From Arcobacter aquimarinus (GTDB lineage: Bacteria > Campylobacterota > Campylobacteria > Campylobacterales > Arcobacteraceae), in assembly GCF_013177635.1 (NCBI RefSeq), contig NZ_CP030944.1, positions 1,054,001 through 1,118,000 of the forward strand: a stretch of DNA of 64,000 nt, in the 5' to 3' direction. Below, piece by piece: positions 32,610-42,042 of this stretch (its first letter is position 1; each line of letters begins with the position of its first letter). Made by a program: the position numbers and the translations under genes. The notes under the pieces were generated by a model. The model did not search any database. It saw only the letters and a list, made by a program, of their open reading frames with translations, and was not told the origin of the DNA.

Positions 32610-33851
32610 CTAAAATTCCTCTAAATTTAAATTTTTTATTTCTTGTGTATCAATATTTTTTACATAAATAGTATTTGTTTTTAACTCATTTTCACCAATT
32701 AAAGCAACAATATTTGCTCCAAGCTTTTGGGCAATTCCAAAATGTTTACCAAAACTTCGTGGCGCGTATTCTACTAAAGTTTTAGTTGTTTTTCTCTTTT
32801 TATTTGCAACTTTTATCATAGTATTTATTGAAATTTCATCTAATGCTCCAATGTATATCACATCTTGATTACATTCGGGCATCTTTACAAGTTCTAGTAA
32901 TCTTTCAATCCCAATGGCAAATCCAATACCAGAAGTTGATTTTCCACCTAAAAACTCTACAAGTCTATCATATCTTCCACCACCTGCTATTGCACTTTGC
33001 GCTCCAATTTCATTACTTACAAATTCAAATGCAGTTTTATTGTAATAATCTAAACCTCTAACTAAATTTGAATCTACTTCATAAGAGATATTATTAAAAT
33101 CCAAAATTTCTTTTAATTTTTCAAAATCACTGTGGCAAGAATTACATAAATTATCAGTAATTTTTGGAGCATTGTTTAATAATAATTGACAGTTTTCATT
33201 TTTACAATCTAAAACTCTAATAGGATTTGTTAAGATCCTTCTATTACAATCTTCACACAACTGTTCTTTAAAAGTTGTTAAATGTTTAATAAGGTTTTCT
33301 TTATACGGAGGCATACATTCAATACAACCTAAAGAATTTAATTTTAGAGTAAATCCAATTCCAAAAAACTCAAGAATTTCTTTTATCATAATTATAATAT
33401 TTGCATCTTCATAAACTGAATCTATTCCAAAAACTTCACAACCAAATTGGTGAAATTCTCTTAGTCTTCCTTTTTGTGGTCTTTCGTATCTAAACATTGG
33501 ACCATAATAATACCATTTATAGTTTCCACCTGCACGGTCAAGTTTCTTTTCAACAAAATGTCTTACAACACCAGCAGTTCCTTCTGGTCTTAAACATACG
33601 TCATTTTCACCTTTATCAATAAATTGATACATCTCTTTATTTACAATATCACTACTTTCTCCAACACTTCTTTTAAATAATGCTGTTTCTTCTAATAGGG
33701 GAGTTTCAATATACGAAAAACCATAATTTTTTGCAATTCTTGAAGCATTTTCTATAAAATATGTAAATAAAGCACTCTCTTCATTTACAATATCTTTCAT
33801 TCCTCTTAGGCTTTGAATAGTTTTTGTATTTTTTATTTCATTACTTGCCAT
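32610..33851 (-). CDS. hisS: Histidyl-tRNA synthetase
   Basis: 413 residues, a full-length class-II synthetase. Motif 2 is in MFRYERPQKGRLREFHQFG near residue 125. The histidine-specific signature LVRGLDYYNKTAFEF is near residue 263, and motif 3 AIGIERLLEL is near residue 320. A C-terminal anticodon-binding domain follows. A cysteine cluster (CEDCNRRILT, CKNENC, CNSCHSDF) around residues 195-245 suggests a bound zinc in the insertion domain. It overlaps tmk by 11 bases and precedes speA by 2 bases. Confidence 0.96.
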   Translation of the reverse strand: MASNEIKNTKTIQSLRGMKDIVNEESALFTYFIENASRIAKNYGFSYIETPLLEETALFKRSVGESSDIVNKEMYQFIDKGENDVCLRPEGTAGVVRHFVEKKLDRAGGNYKWYYYGPMFRYERPQKGRLREFHQFGCEVFGIDSVYEDANIIIMIKEILEFFGIGFTLKLNSLGCIECMPPYKENLIKHLTTFKEQLCEDCNRRILTNPIRVLDCKNENCQLLLNNAPKITDNLCNSCHSDFEKLKEILDFNNISYEVDSNLVRGLDYYNKTAFEFVSNEIGAQSAIAGGGRYDRLVEFLGGKSTSGIGFAIGIERLLELVKMPECNQDVIYIGALDEISINTMIKVANKKRKTTKTLVEYAPRSFGKHFGIAQKLGANIVALIGENELKTNTIYVKNIDTQEIKNLNLEEF

Positions 33852-34410
33852 TTATAAAATCCTCAATCTTTTTTTCTATCTCTTCTATCTTTAAACTAGC
33901 ATCTATAAAAATATAATTTATACCTATTTTTTGGATAGTTTCTTTCATTCTATTTTGAATATTAATTAAATACTCAATTCCTCTTAATTCAATGGAGTCG
34001 TTCTCTTTTTGTGATAATCTAAATTTCAACTCAGAAGGTGTTAATTCAAGTAAAATTACATAATCTGGTAAAATATTTTGAGTTGCAATAAGATTTAATT
34101 CTATTAATTTATTAAGATTTAATTGGTTTGCATAAGCAATTCCTGAAATCATTGATCTATCTGAAATCACAATTTTATCTTTATTGTTTTTTATAATTTC
34201 TTCTATATGTTCAGCTCTATCAGCTAAAAATAAAAACATCTCTGCAAGTTGAGATTTTGCTTCTCCACCTAAAGCCATTGCTCTTAGTTTTGTTCCTAAA
34301 AGTGTTCCACCTGGTTCTTTTGTAAAAATTGCATTTGGAAAATTTTTTTTCAAAAGTTCTAATTGTGTAGATTTTCCAGCGGTATCAATACCTTCAATTA
34401 CTACATACAT
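33841..34410 (-). CDS. tmk: Thymidylate kinase
   Basis: 189 residues. P-loop EGIDTAGKSTQLELL at residue 6, the substrate motif TKEPGGTLLGTKLR near residue 31, and VISDRSMISGIAYA near residue 83 are all canonical. It phosphorylates dTMP to dTDP. It begins at ATG, overlapping the end of coaD by 10 bases, and overlaps hisS at its own end, so it is embedded in a tightly coupled operon. Confidence 0.95.
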   Translation of the reverse strand: MYVVIEGIDTAGKSTQLELLKKNFPNAIFTKEPGGTLLGTKLRAMALGGEAKSQLAEMFLFLADRAEHIEEIIKNNKDKIVISDRSMISGIAYANQLNLNKLIELNLIATQNILPDYVILLELTPSELKFRLSQKENDSIELRGIEYLINIQNRMKETIQKIGINYIFIDASLKIEEIEKKIEDFINGK

Positions 34411-34886
34411 TCTAATACTTTTTTAGGAACTAAATGTTCAAACTTACCATTGAATCTTATTATTTCTCTTACTATTGTAGAACTAACAAAGGCATTTTCT
34501 AAAGTAGGCATTAGATATAGTGTTTCTATTTTTTTGTTTATTGACGAGTTTGCATATCCCATTTGCAGTTCAAATTCAAAATCTGAAACAGCTCTTAATC
34601 CTCTAATAATAGTATTTATTTTAAGTTCTGTAGCTAAATCAACAAGTAAAGTATCAAATCCTAAAACTTTAACACCTTCTATATCTTGCGTTGCAGCTTT
34701 TGCAAATAAAACTCTTTGTTCATGAGTAAACATAGGTTTTTTTAGTTCACTTTTTGCAACAGCAATAATCACTTCATCAAAAATGTTTGCAGCACGTTTT
34801 ATAATATCTAAATGACCATTTGTAATTGGGTCAAAAGTACCACTATATATAGCTTTTTTATATGAATTAATATCACAATTTGACAT
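34401..34886 (-). CDS. coaD: Phosphopantetheine adenylyltransferase
   Basis: 161 residues, the normal CoaD length. The nucleotidyltransferase motif YSGTFDPITNGHLDI lies near residue 15 and the second signature FVSSTIVREI near residue 130. RGLRAVSDFEFELQM matches the family core. It transfers AMP to 4'-phosphopantetheine in coenzyme A synthesis. It lies 3 bases after ubiX and overlaps tmk. Confidence 0.96.
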   Translation of the reverse strand: MSNCDINSYKKAIYSGTFDPITNGHLDIIKRAANIFDEVIIAVAKSELKKPMFTHEQRVLFAKAATQDIEGVKVLGFDTLLVDLATELKINTIIRGLRAVSDFEFELQMGYANSSINKKIETLYLMPTLENAFVSSTIVREIIRFNGKFEHLVPKKVLECM

Positions 34887-34889
34887 TTT

Positions 34890-35444
34890 TTATTCCCATC
34901 TTTTATATAAATTATTATCTATTTTCAATAAATCAAACCATTTTCCAATCAAAAACTTTTCCATATCTTCTAAACTTTGTTGATTACTATAATACCCTAA
35001 TATTGGAGGTGCAATAGTAACACCTAGTTTAGAAAGTTTTAGCATATTTTTTAAAGCTATTGTACTAAAAGGCATCTCTCTTGGAGCTATTACAACTTCC
35101 CTTTTTTCTTTTATCATAACTGTAAAAGCTCTAGTGATTAAAGAGTCAGATATTCCAACAGCACATTTTGCTAAAGTATTCATAGAGCAAGGAAGAATAA
35201 TCATTTTATCAACCTTAAATGAACCAGATGCAATACTAGCACCAATATTTGAATCTTTAAAAATAGTTATATTTTTATGTTCACTAAATATTTCATCGAT
35301 TGATATATTATTTTCAAGCATTAAAGCTTTTTTTGCACTCTTTGAAAATACAGCAAATACTTCGATATTTTTTGGTATTCGCTTTATAAAATTTATACCT
35401 AAAATTGAGCCACTCGCACCTGAAATTGCAACAGTTATTTTCAA
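34890..35444 (-). CDS. ubiX: Flavin prenyltransferase UbiX
   Basis: 184 residues from TTG at 35444. The family begins LKITVAISGASGSILG, and AAAGG sits just upstream of this TTG, so a longer upstream frame is not used. Other landmarks are ILPCSMNTLAKCAVGISDSL and EVVIAPREMPFSTIAL. UbiX prenylates FMN for UbiD-type decarboxylases. It is first in the ubiX-coaD-tmk-hisS-speA-cysE-TSUP operon and diverges from the recombinase-like gene at 35646. Confidence 0.93.
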   Translation of the reverse strand: MKITVAISGASGSILGINFIKRIPKNIEVFAVFSKSAKKALMLENNISIDEIFSEHKNITIFKDSNIGASIASGSFKVDKMIILPCSMNTLAKCAVGISDSLITRAFTVMIKEKREVVIAPREMPFSTIALKNMLKLSKLGVTIAPPILGYYSNQQSLEDMEKFLIGKWFDLLKIDNNLYKRWE

Positions 35445-35585
35445 GAAAAACCTTTGATTTTGATATATGAATAACGATAATATCAAAAAAAAACTTTCAA
35501 GAATTTTAACTTTATATTTATATGTTTTTTAAGTTGTTGTTAATATTTTAATTGATAACATATTGTATAAATATTATATGTAAAT

Positions 35586-35604
35586 ATTAAACATTATGTT
35601 TAAT
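35586..35604. promoter_or_regulatory. Inverted repeat upstream of the recombinase-like gene
   Basis: ATTAAACATTATGTTTAAT is a perfect 8-bp inverted repeat with a 3-base spacer. It lies 41 bases upstream of the gene at 35646, in the AT-rich region shared with ubiX. It is a candidate binding site, perhaps for the adjacent DNA-binding protein itself. Confidence 0.4.
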
Positions 35605-35645
35605 AAAAAATATTTTAATATTACTTAATGTAAAAGGATTTATTT

Positions 35646-36281
35646 ATGTCAAAAATTTTTACTTATATTAGAAAAAATCAAAATAATGAAAAATATACTC
35701 AAACACAAGAAGAGTCTATAGAGAAATATATAAATAAACATAATTTTAAAATTGATAAAAAAATTGAAATTGATATTAGTACTCCTAGTGAAGAAAAAAA
35801 TATTTTACAACTTTTAGAAAATTGTGAAAAAAATTCTACTTTAGTAGTTTCAAATTTAAATGTTTTTGGACGTTCAATAGAAACAATTTTAGAGATAGTA
35901 AAGTTTTTATTATCGAATAAAATTAGAATAATTGTAGTAGAACAAAATCTCGATTTATTGGATGATAAAGATATGTTAACTCAAATGATTTTAGGAGTTA
36001 TAACAATGACATTAACTCTTGAAAAAGAGTTAATGAGTTTACGAACAAAAGAGGCTTTAACAGCTAAAAAGTTAAATGGTATAGCTTTAGGTAAACCAAA
36101 AGGAACTATTCAAAAATCAAAATTTGATATGCAAAGAGATAAAATAGAAGAACTTTTATCTGTTGGATTAAGTGTTAGAAAAATATCAAAATTACTAGGT
36201 TACAATAATCATATAGGATTAAATAATTATGTAAAAAAAAGGGATATAAAAACAAATCTAAATAAGCTAAAAGATAATTAA
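35646..36281 (+). CDS. Degenerate serine-recombinase-like DNA-binding protein
   Basis: 211 residues with resolvase/invertase architecture: an N-terminal domain (1-140) and a Hin-type helix-turn-helix at the C-terminus (165-200, including GLSVRKISKLLGYNN). The catalytic serine of the YxRxS motif is replaced by Asn11 (TYIRKNQ). The LDRxGRS motif is altered to LNVFGRS, losing Asp and one Arg while keeping Arg76. Strand exchange therefore looks impossible, and a regulatory or architectural role is more likely. There are no flanking inverted repeats or mobile genes, and it lies between ubiX and rplI-hslVU. The ATG has AAAGGA upstream. Confidence 0.8.
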   Translation: MSKIFTYIRKNQNNEKYTQTQEESIEKYINKHNFKIDKKIEIDISTPSEEKNILQLLENCEKNSTLVVSNLNVFGRSIETILEIVKFLLSNKIRIIVVEQNLDLLDDKDMLTQMILGVITMTLTLEKELMSLRTKEALTAKKLNGIALGKPKGTIQKSKFDMQRDKIEELLSVGLSVRKISKLLGYNNHIGLNNYVKKRDIKTNLNKLKDN

Positions 36282-36352
36282 AAAAGCCTTTTTATAATTG
36301 TTTAAAAAAAATATAGTAAAATAAAATTAATTAAAATTGAATGGAGTTTATA

Positions 36353-36799
36353 GTGAAAGTATTATTAACAAAAGATGTAAAAACTTTAGGAAAAGCAGGT
36401 GAAATAAAAGAAGTTGCTGATGGATATGGAAAAAATTTTTTAATTGGTAAAGGTTTAGCTTTACATGCAACTACGGAAGTATTAAATAGATGGAAAGCTG
36501 AACAAAAAAGAGCAGCTGAAAATGAAGCAAAAGAGATTGCTGCTGCTAAAGATTTAGCTGAAAAATTAAATGCAACAAAACTTACGATAAAACATAAAAT
36601 AGGTGCAAATGGACATTTAATTGGTTCTGTTACAAATAAAGAAATTGCAGAGTCATTGGAACAACAATTTTCTATAGTTATCGATAAAAAAAACATATCT
36701 TTAGATAAAAAAATTAAATCAATAGGTATTTATGAGGTTGATTGTAAATTAGGACACGCAATACATGCAACTTTAAAAGTTGACATAATTGGAGAATAA
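36353..36799 (+). CDS. rplI: 50S ribosomal protein L9
   Basis: 148 residues from a GTG at 36353, which has GGAG 8 bases upstream and gives the family's normal N-terminus ([18 protein letters not shown]). An ATG 12 bases earlier lies within the ribosome site. The motif [20 protein letters not shown] and the C-terminal [15 protein letters not shown] are typical. L9 binds 23S rRNA near the L1 stalk. It lies 3 bases before hslV. Confidence 0.95.
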   Translation: MKVLLTKDVKTLGKAGEIKEVADGYGKNFLIGKGLALHATTEVLNRWKAEQKRAAENEAKEIAAAKDLAEKLNATKLTIKHKIGANGHLIGSVTNKEIAESLEQQFSIVIDKKNISLDKKIKSIGIYEVDCKLGHAIHATLKVDIIGE

Positions 36800-36802
36800 T
36801 TT

Positions 36803-37339
36803 ATGTTTGATGCTACAACGATACTTGCATATAAAGGCAAAGATAAAGCTGTAATTGGCGGAGATGGTCAAGTTACATTTGGAAATACAGTTTTAAAAGG
36901 AAATGCAACAAAAATTAGAACTTTATACAAAGACCAAATTCTTGCAGGATTTGCTGGAAGTACAGCAGATGCTTTCAATTTATTTGATATGTTTGAAGGA
37001 CATTTAGAAGCTTGTAAAGGTGATTTATTAAAATCTGTAATTGCATTTTCTAAAGAGTGGAGAAAAGATAAAGTTTTAAGAAGATTAGAAGCTATGATGA
37101 TAGTTTTAAATAAAGAAAAAATATTTATTTTAAGTGGAAATGGAGATGTAGTAGAACCTGAAGATGGAGCAATTGCTTCAATTGGAAGTGGTGGAAACTT
37201 TGCTATTTCAGCAGCACGAGCACTTGCAAAACACTCTAATTTAGATGAAGAAGAAGTTGTACGTGAATCTTTAATGATTGCAGGTGAATTATGTATTTAT
37301 ACAAACCAAAATATAAAAATATTAAAGTTAGAGGATTAA
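36803..37339 (+). CDS. hslV: ATP-dependent protease subunit HslV
   Basis: 178 residues. The Thr nucleophile is in the N-terminal [10 protein letters not shown], exposed after removal of a short propeptide as in other members with this extension. [19 protein letters not shown] and [18 protein letters not shown] are hallmark segments. HslV forms the proteolytic double ring of the HslUV complex. It lies directly between rplI and hslU with gaps of 3 and 6 bases. Confidence 0.96.
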   Translation: MFDATTILAYKGKDKAVIGGDGQVTFGNTVLKGNATKIRTLYKDQILAGFAGSTADAFNLFDMFEGHLEACKGDLLKSVIAFSKEWRKDKVLRRLEAMMIVLNKEKIFILSGNGDVVEPEDGAIASIGSGGNFAISAARALAKHSNLDEEEVVRESLMIAGELCIYTNQNIKILKLED

Positions 37340-37345
37340 TAAATT

Positions 37346-38674
37346 ATGGATATGACACCAAAGCAAATAGTTGCTTATTTAGATGATTATATTATTGGGC
37401 AAAAAAATGCAAAAAAAACAATTGCATTAGCTTTAAGAAACAGATATAGAAGAATGATGGTTGAACCAAAACTTCAAGAAGAGATAATGCCTAAAAATAT
37501 TTTGATGATAGGAAGCACTGGAGTTGGTAAAACAGAAATAGCAAGACGACTTGCGAAAATGATGGGATTACCTTTTGTTAAAGTGGAAGCTAGTAAATAT
37601 ACTGAAGTTGGATTTGTAGGTCGTGATGTTGAATCAATGATTAGAGATTTAGTGTATGAAGGAATAAATCTAGTAACAAAAGAATTTGAAGAAAAAATCA
37701 AAGATAAAATTGATGATGAAGTAAATAGAAAAATTATTGAAAAATTAGTTCCTCCACTTCCTGAAAGTGCAAGTGATAGTGCAAAAGAGTCATTTATTAA
37801 AACATATAATACGATGGAAAAAAAGTTATTAGATGGTTCTTTAGATGATAAAAAAATTGAGATTGAAATTCCTAAAAAAGCACATATAGAAATTTTAGAT
37901 TCATCAATGCCTTTTGATATGAGTTCTATGCAAGAAAGCCTAAACAAAATGTTAGGTGGATTAAATAAAGATACAGTTAAAAAAGAAGTTTTAATCAAAG
38001 ATGCAAAAGTTTTATTAAGAAGCGTTGCAAGTGAAAGTTTACTTGATACAGAAGCTATAAAAGTTGAAGCTTTAAAAAGATGTGAAAATGGTGGAATAAT
38101 CTTTTTAGATGAAATTGATAAAATCGCTTCTGGTAAAAAAAATAATGGACAAGACCCTTCAAAAGAGGGAGTACAAAGAGATTTACTTCCAATAGTTGAA
38201 GGAAGTATCGTTCAAACAAAATTTGGACAAATAAAAACTGATCATATTTTATTTATAGCTGCTGGTGCATTTCACGTTTCAAAACCAAGTGATTTAATTC
38301 CTGAACTTCAAGGAAGATTTCCTTTAAGAGTTGAATTAGAGTCTTTAGATGAAGAAGCTTTATATAAAATTTTAACAAACACTAAAAATTCACTTTTAAG
38401 ACAATATCAAGCTCTTTTAGCTGTTGAAGATGTAGAGTTAGAGTTTGATGATGAAGCAATAAGAGCTTTTGCTAAATATTCAGTTACAGCAAATGAAAAA
38501 ACTGAAGATATTGGTGCTAGAAGATTACATACTGTTATTGAAAAAGTAATAGAAGATATATCTTTTGATGCAGATGAGAAAAAAGGTACTAAAGTAGTAG
38601 TTACAAAAGAATTAGTTTCTGAAAAATTAGATGATATTGTTGAAAATATAGATACTGCAAGATATATATTATAA
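37346..38674 (+). CDS. hslU: HslU ATPase subunit of the HslUV protease
   Basis: 442 residues. Walker A is GSTGVGKTEIARRLA near residue 53, and Walker B with the sensor is GGIIFLDEIDKIASG near residue 252. The N-terminal PKQIVAYLDDYIIGQKNAKK and the C-terminal EDIGARRLHTVIEKVIEDI are diagnostic. The I-domain spans about residues 105-240. The AAA+ ring unfolds proteins and feeds HslV, and the C-terminus (DTARYIL) docks into the protease ring. Confidence 0.97.
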   Translation: MDMTPKQIVAYLDDYIIGQKNAKKTIALALRNRYRRMMVEPKLQEEIMPKNILMIGSTGVGKTEIARRLAKMMGLPFVKVEASKYTEVGFVGRDVESMIRDLVYEGINLVTKEFEEKIKDKIDDEVNRKIIEKLVPPLPESASDSAKESFIKTYNTMEKKLLDGSLDDKKIEIEIPKKAHIEILDSSMPFDMSSMQESLNKMLGGLNKDTVKKEVLIKDAKVLLRSVASESLLDTEAIKVEALKRCENGGIIFLDEIDKIASGKKNNGQDPSKEGVQRDLLPIVEGSIVQTKFGQIKTDHILFIAAGAFHVSKPSDLIPELQGRFPLRVELESLDEEALYKILTNTKNSLLRQYQALLAVEDVELEFDDEAIRAFAKYSVTANEKTEDIGARRLHTVIEKVIEDISFDADEKKGTKVVVTKELVSEKLDDIVENIDTARYIL

Positions 38675-38732
38675 TTTAGAAATTAATAATTTTTTAGATA
38701 GAATAATTTCCATTAAAATAGGGAGAAGAGAT

Positions 38733-39038
38733 ATGAATATTGTTACTTTTTGTGAGATAGATGAATCTTTGTTTAATCCAGAGTTTAAAATTGAATATTT
38801 TCATACAGGCTCAGCAAGTGATGCAGATATTGCAATTATAGATATAAATTCTATATTTGAGTTTGAAGAAAATAAAACGAAAGTTTGTAAAGAGAAATTT
38901 GTTTCTATAGCTATAATTGAAGATGAGAGTGATTATGATGCTTTTAAAAATTTTGGAATAGATGCTTGGATAAAATCATCTGATATTTCTCAAATTAACA
39001 ATATTATAAACCTAGTTAATAAAAGATTTTTATCGTAA
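38733..39038 (+). CDS. Small receiver-like protein, hypothetical
   Basis: 101 residues. The pattern of alternating strands and helices (MNIVTFCEID, DADIAIIDIN, FVSIAIIEDESDYDAFKNFG, DAWIKSS) resembles a shortened response-regulator receiver without the usual phosphorylation site context. It has a GGAGAAGAG ribosome site and sits between hslU and tatD, with tatD starting 13 bases later. No family assignment is possible. Confidence 0.6.
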   Translation: MNIVTFCEIDESLFNPEFKIEYFHTGSASDADIAIIDINSIFEFEENKTKVCKEKFVSIAIIEDESDYDAFKNFGIDAWIKSSDISQINNIINLVNKRFLS

Positions 39039-39051
39039 TTAAGGATTAAAA

Positions 39052-39840
39052 ATAATTATAGATACTCATTGTCATTTAGACAACAAACAATACTACGAAG
39101 ACATAGATAGTGTTATTTTAAATGCATTAAGTCATGGTGTAAAGGGATTTTTAATCCCTGGAGCTGATTTTAATGATTTACCAAAAGCAGTAGAATTAGC
39201 TGAAAAATATAATGAAGTCTATTTTGCGGTTGGAATTCATCCCTATGATATAGATATGTACAATGAAGAGATGATGGAAAAATATGTAAATCATCCTAAA
39301 TGCATAGCTATTGGTGAGTGTGGCTTGGATTATTATAGACTTCCTGAAGATGAAAAAGAAAAAATTGAGAATATTAAAAAACAAAAAGAAGTTTTTATTT
39401 CTCAAATTGAATTTGCAAAGAAAGTTAAAAAACCTTTGATTATTCATATTAGAGATGCTTCAAATGATTCACGACAAATTTTGATAGATTATAATGCAAA
39501 GGAAGTTGGTGGAGTTTTACACTGTTTTAATGCAAGTGAACATTTACTTCCTTTGGCTGAACATAATTTTTATTTTGGAATAGGTGGTGTTTTAACTTTT
39601 AAAAATGCAAAAAAATTAGTTGAAATTTTGCCAAAAATTCCAAGAGATAAACTTTTGATTGAAACAGATGCACCTTATCTTACTCCTCATCCTCATAGAG
39701 GTGAAAGAAATGAGCCTTATTATACAGTTTTTGTATCAAAAAAAATATCAGAATTACTTCAAGTAAGTGAAGAAGAAGTAGAACAAATAACTACAAATAA
39801 TGCAAAAAAATTATTTAAAGAGTTTTCTAGTCTATCTTAG
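39052..39840 (+). CDS. tatD: TatD-family metal-dependent hydrolase with a non-canonical start codon
   Basis: About 262 residues. The metal-binding HxH is in DTHCHLDN at the very N-terminus, followed by GIHPYD, GECGLDYYR, IHIRDAS, LHCFNAS and ETDAPYLTPH: a complete TatD DNase/hydrolase. The frame is open only from a TAA at 39040. Between that stop and the DTHCHLD motif the codons are GGA TTA AAA ATA ATT ATA, with no ATG, GTG or TTG. AAGGA at 39041-39045 is correctly spaced for ATA at 39052 or ATT at 39055. The first in-frame ATG (39256) would delete the active site. Translation must therefore begin at AUA or AUU. Confidence 0.85.
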   Translation: MIIDTHCHLDNKQYYEDIDSVILNALSHGVKGFLIPGADFNDLPKAVELAEKYNEVYFAVGIHPYDIDMYNEEMMEKYVNHPKCIAIGECGLDYYRLPEDEKEKIENIKKQKEVFISQIEFAKKVKKPLIIHIRDASNDSRQILIDYNAKEVGGVLHCFNASEHLLPLAEHNFYFGIGGVLTFKNAKKLVEILPKIPRDKLLIETDAPYLTPHPHRGERNEPYYTVFVSKKISELLQVSEEEVEQITTNNAKKLFKEFSSLS

Positions 39841-39869
39841 ATATAATGTAAAGATATACCTAAGATAGA
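39831..39869 (+). other. Hairpin across the tatD stop and the transglycosylase leader
   Basis: TCTATCTTAG (including the tatD stop) pairs perfectly with CTAAGATAGA over a 19-base loop that contains TATAAT. The second arm runs into the ribosome site (GAGAGG) of the next gene, so folding could affect termination or translation. Confidence 0.5.
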
Positions 39870-39878
39870 GAGGATTTT

Positions 39879-41096
39879 TTGATTAGAGTTTTTTTTTCAA
39901 TTTTAATATTTGTTAATACCCTTTTTGCAATAGAGGATATAGCAATAAAAGTTCTAAAAGATTTAGATATTGATTCCTCTTTTGTAAATGAAAAATCTTT
40001 AGATAAAACTTATGAAGAGTATTCCTCTTCAAAAAATATTACTTATTACAATAATTTAATAAAAAAATCTTCTTTAAACGTTCAAATAGTAAAAACTGAA
40101 ATAGAAAAAGAGAATCTTCCTGAATCTTTCTTTTTTATTCCTTTACTTGAATCAAGTTTTGTAAATCAAACAAAAGGTAAAAATTCTCCTGCTGGATTAT
40201 GGCAAATTATGCCACAAACTGCAAAAAATTTAAAATTAAGAAATGATGAGTTTGTTGATGAAAGATTAGATCTCATTAAATCAACAGATGCTGCAAGTTT
40301 GTATTTAAAAAAATATTATAAAAAATTTAATAAATGGTATTTAGCACTTTTAGCTTATAATAGTGGAGAAGGTAGAGTTATATATGGAGTTGCTAAAGCA
40401 TCTTTAGATAGGTATTTAGAATTAAATCCTCATATGCAAAATGATGCAAATATTAAAATTTATAAATCTTATATTGAACAGTATAAAAAGAATAAAAAAG
40501 GGTTAAATAATTTATATATTATTTATAACAAAATTGGTAAACAAGAAAAAGCTTATGATTTTGCTTACTTAGTAAGAAATAATAAAAATAAAGATTATTT
40601 GGCAGAATCTAGTATAAGTTACATTCAAAAAATTATTGCCTTTACAATAATTTCTAAAAAAGATTTATTTAAAAGTATAAATAATAAAGCAAAATATAAA
40701 TTAGAAAAAGTAAAAGCTCCAAAAGGTTTACAATTAAAATCTTTAGCTAACATTGTAGAGATGAATTATAATGAGTTTAAAATTTTGAATAAACATATTA
40801 AAAAAGAGGCTTTACCTATTGATTCAAAACTTTACAATATTTATATTCCAGAAGAAAAATTAGAACTTTATAATAAAAAAATAGTTAATATAAATAGTAA
40901 TAAGCAAATTAAAAAAGTTGTTGAAACTAAAAATAATAATTTATCTAAGAAACCGATTATTTATGAAGTTAAAAAGGGAGATTCTTTAGAATTAATAGCA
41001 AAGAAATTTAAGGTTAATTTAGCAAAATTAAAAAGAGATAATAAAAAAAGTTCGAATTTAATAAAAATAGGAGAAAAAATTGAGATTTATAAATAA
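39879..41096 (+). CDS. Membrane-bound lytic murein transglycosylase (MltD-like) with LysM domain
   Basis: 405 residues from TTG. A signal peptide ([16 protein letters not shown]) is followed by an SLT domain with the catalytic Glu in [12 protein letters not shown] near residue 87, then [16 protein letters not shown] and [14 protein letters not shown]. One LysM domain closes the protein ([20 protein letters not shown]). The enzyme cleaves glycan strands of murein to give anhydro-muropeptides. It lies between tatD and rlpA, overlapping rlpA by 17 bases. The same order occurs in Campylobacter jejuni. Confidence 0.88.
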   Translation: MIRVFFSILIFVNTLFAIEDIAIKVLKDLDIDSSFVNEKSLDKTYEEYSSSKNITYYNNLIKKSSLNVQIVKTEIEKENLPESFFFIPLLESSFVNQTKGKNSPAGLWQIMPQTAKNLKLRNDEFVDERLDLIKSTDAASLYLKKYYKKFNKWYLALLAYNSGEGRVIYGVAKASLDRYLELNPHMQNDANIKIYKSYIEQYKKNKKGLNNLYIIYNKIGKQEKAYDFAYLVRNNKNKDYLAESSISYIQKIIAFTIISKKDLFKSINNKAKYKLEKVKAPKGLQLKSLANIVEMNYNEFKILNKHIKKEALPIDSKLYNIYIPEEKLELYNKKIVNINSNKQIKKVVETKNNNLSKKPIIYEVKKGDSLELIAKKFKVNLAKLKRDNKKSSNLIKIGEKIEIYK

Positions 41097-42033
41097 TATA
41101 CGAAATAGTTTATTTTTAGGAGTATGTGGTCTATTTTTATTTACTGGATGTTCGCAAAAAAACGTAAGTGGTGATTATACAAAATTTTATAAAGATACTA
41201 AAAATTCTAAAATAAACAATTCTCCTCAAATGCATAAATACACAATGAGACCTTATAATGTATTTGGAATAAAATATTATCCATTTATAGCAAATATAGG
41301 AGATAATTTCGAAGGAATTGCTTCTTGGTATGGTCCTGATTTTCACTCTAAAAAGACTTCAAATGGAGAAATTTATAATATGCATGCTATGACAGCTGCT
41401 CATAAAACACTGCCGATGAATACAGTTGTTAGAGTTGATAATTTAGAAAATGGTAAATCTATAATCGTAAGAATTAATGATAGAGGACCATTTGTAAAAG
41501 GAAGAATAATTGATTTATCAAATAAAGCAGCTCATGAAATTGATATGGTAAGACGTGGAACGGCTAAAGTAAAAGTGACAGTTTTAGGATATAATGGTGA
41601 AATTGAAAATAAAAATGCACCATTTGAACAAGTTTCAAAAGAGAATATACCTCCTGTTCAATCTGAAAATATTGTAGAACTTGAACCATTAGATATAAAA
41701 GAAGATAAAATAATTAGTACAAATGTAACTTCTCCTTCAGTTATTGGAACAACAGTAACAAAAACTGTACCAGTGGTAAATAAACCAAAATCTAATGTTG
41801 TTTCAAGTGGAAGTTATAAGATTCAAGTTGGTGCTTTTAGTAAGGTTGAAGGTGCAACAAAAACAAAAAATAACTATCAAAGAGAGTTTAGTAATAATTT
41901 AGTTGAATATGAAAAAACTTTTGTAAATGGAAATGTTTTATATAAAGTATTTATAAAAGGTTTTAATAGTTATGATGAAGCATTAAGATTTAAGAATAAC
42001 AACAGCTTAAATAACTCAATGATTATAAAATAG
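41080..42033 (+). CDS. rlpA: RlpA-type septal lytic transglycosylase lipoprotein
   Basis: 317 residues from TTG with AGGAGA upstream. The lipobox LFTGC puts the lipidated Cys near residue 24. A double-psi beta-barrel spans 80-175: [34 protein letters not shown] and [19 protein letters not shown] linker leads to a C-terminal SPOR domain (245-317, [15 protein letters not shown]) that binds denuded glycan strands at the septum. It works with amidases and transglycosylases in cell separation. Confidence 0.92.
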   Translation: MRFINNIRNSLFLGVCGLFLFTGCSQKNVSGDYTKFYKDTKNSKINNSPQMHKYTMRPYNVFGIKYYPFIANIGDNFEGIASWYGPDFHSKKTSNGEIYNMHAMTAAHKTLPMNTVVRVDNLENGKSIIVRINDRGPFVKGRIIDLSNKAAHEIDMVRRGTAKVKVTVLGYNGEIENKNAPFEQVSKENIPPVQSENIVELEPLDIKEDKIISTNVTSPSVIGTTVTKTVPVVNKPKSNVVSSGSYKIQVGAFSKVEGATKTKNNYQREFSNNLVEYEKTFVNGNVLYKVFIKGFNSYDEALRFKNNNSLNNSMIIK

Positions 42034-42042
42034 GATAATAAA

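Noticed and set aside
35646-36281. A mobile element or active DNA invertase
   Set aside because: Catalytic residues are missing, and no inverted repeats, cargo genes or target duplications flank the gene.
39256-39840. A tatD starting at the ATG at 39256
   Set aside because: It would delete the N-terminal DTHCHLD metal site and GIHPYD motif, which are readable in frame upstream without interruption.
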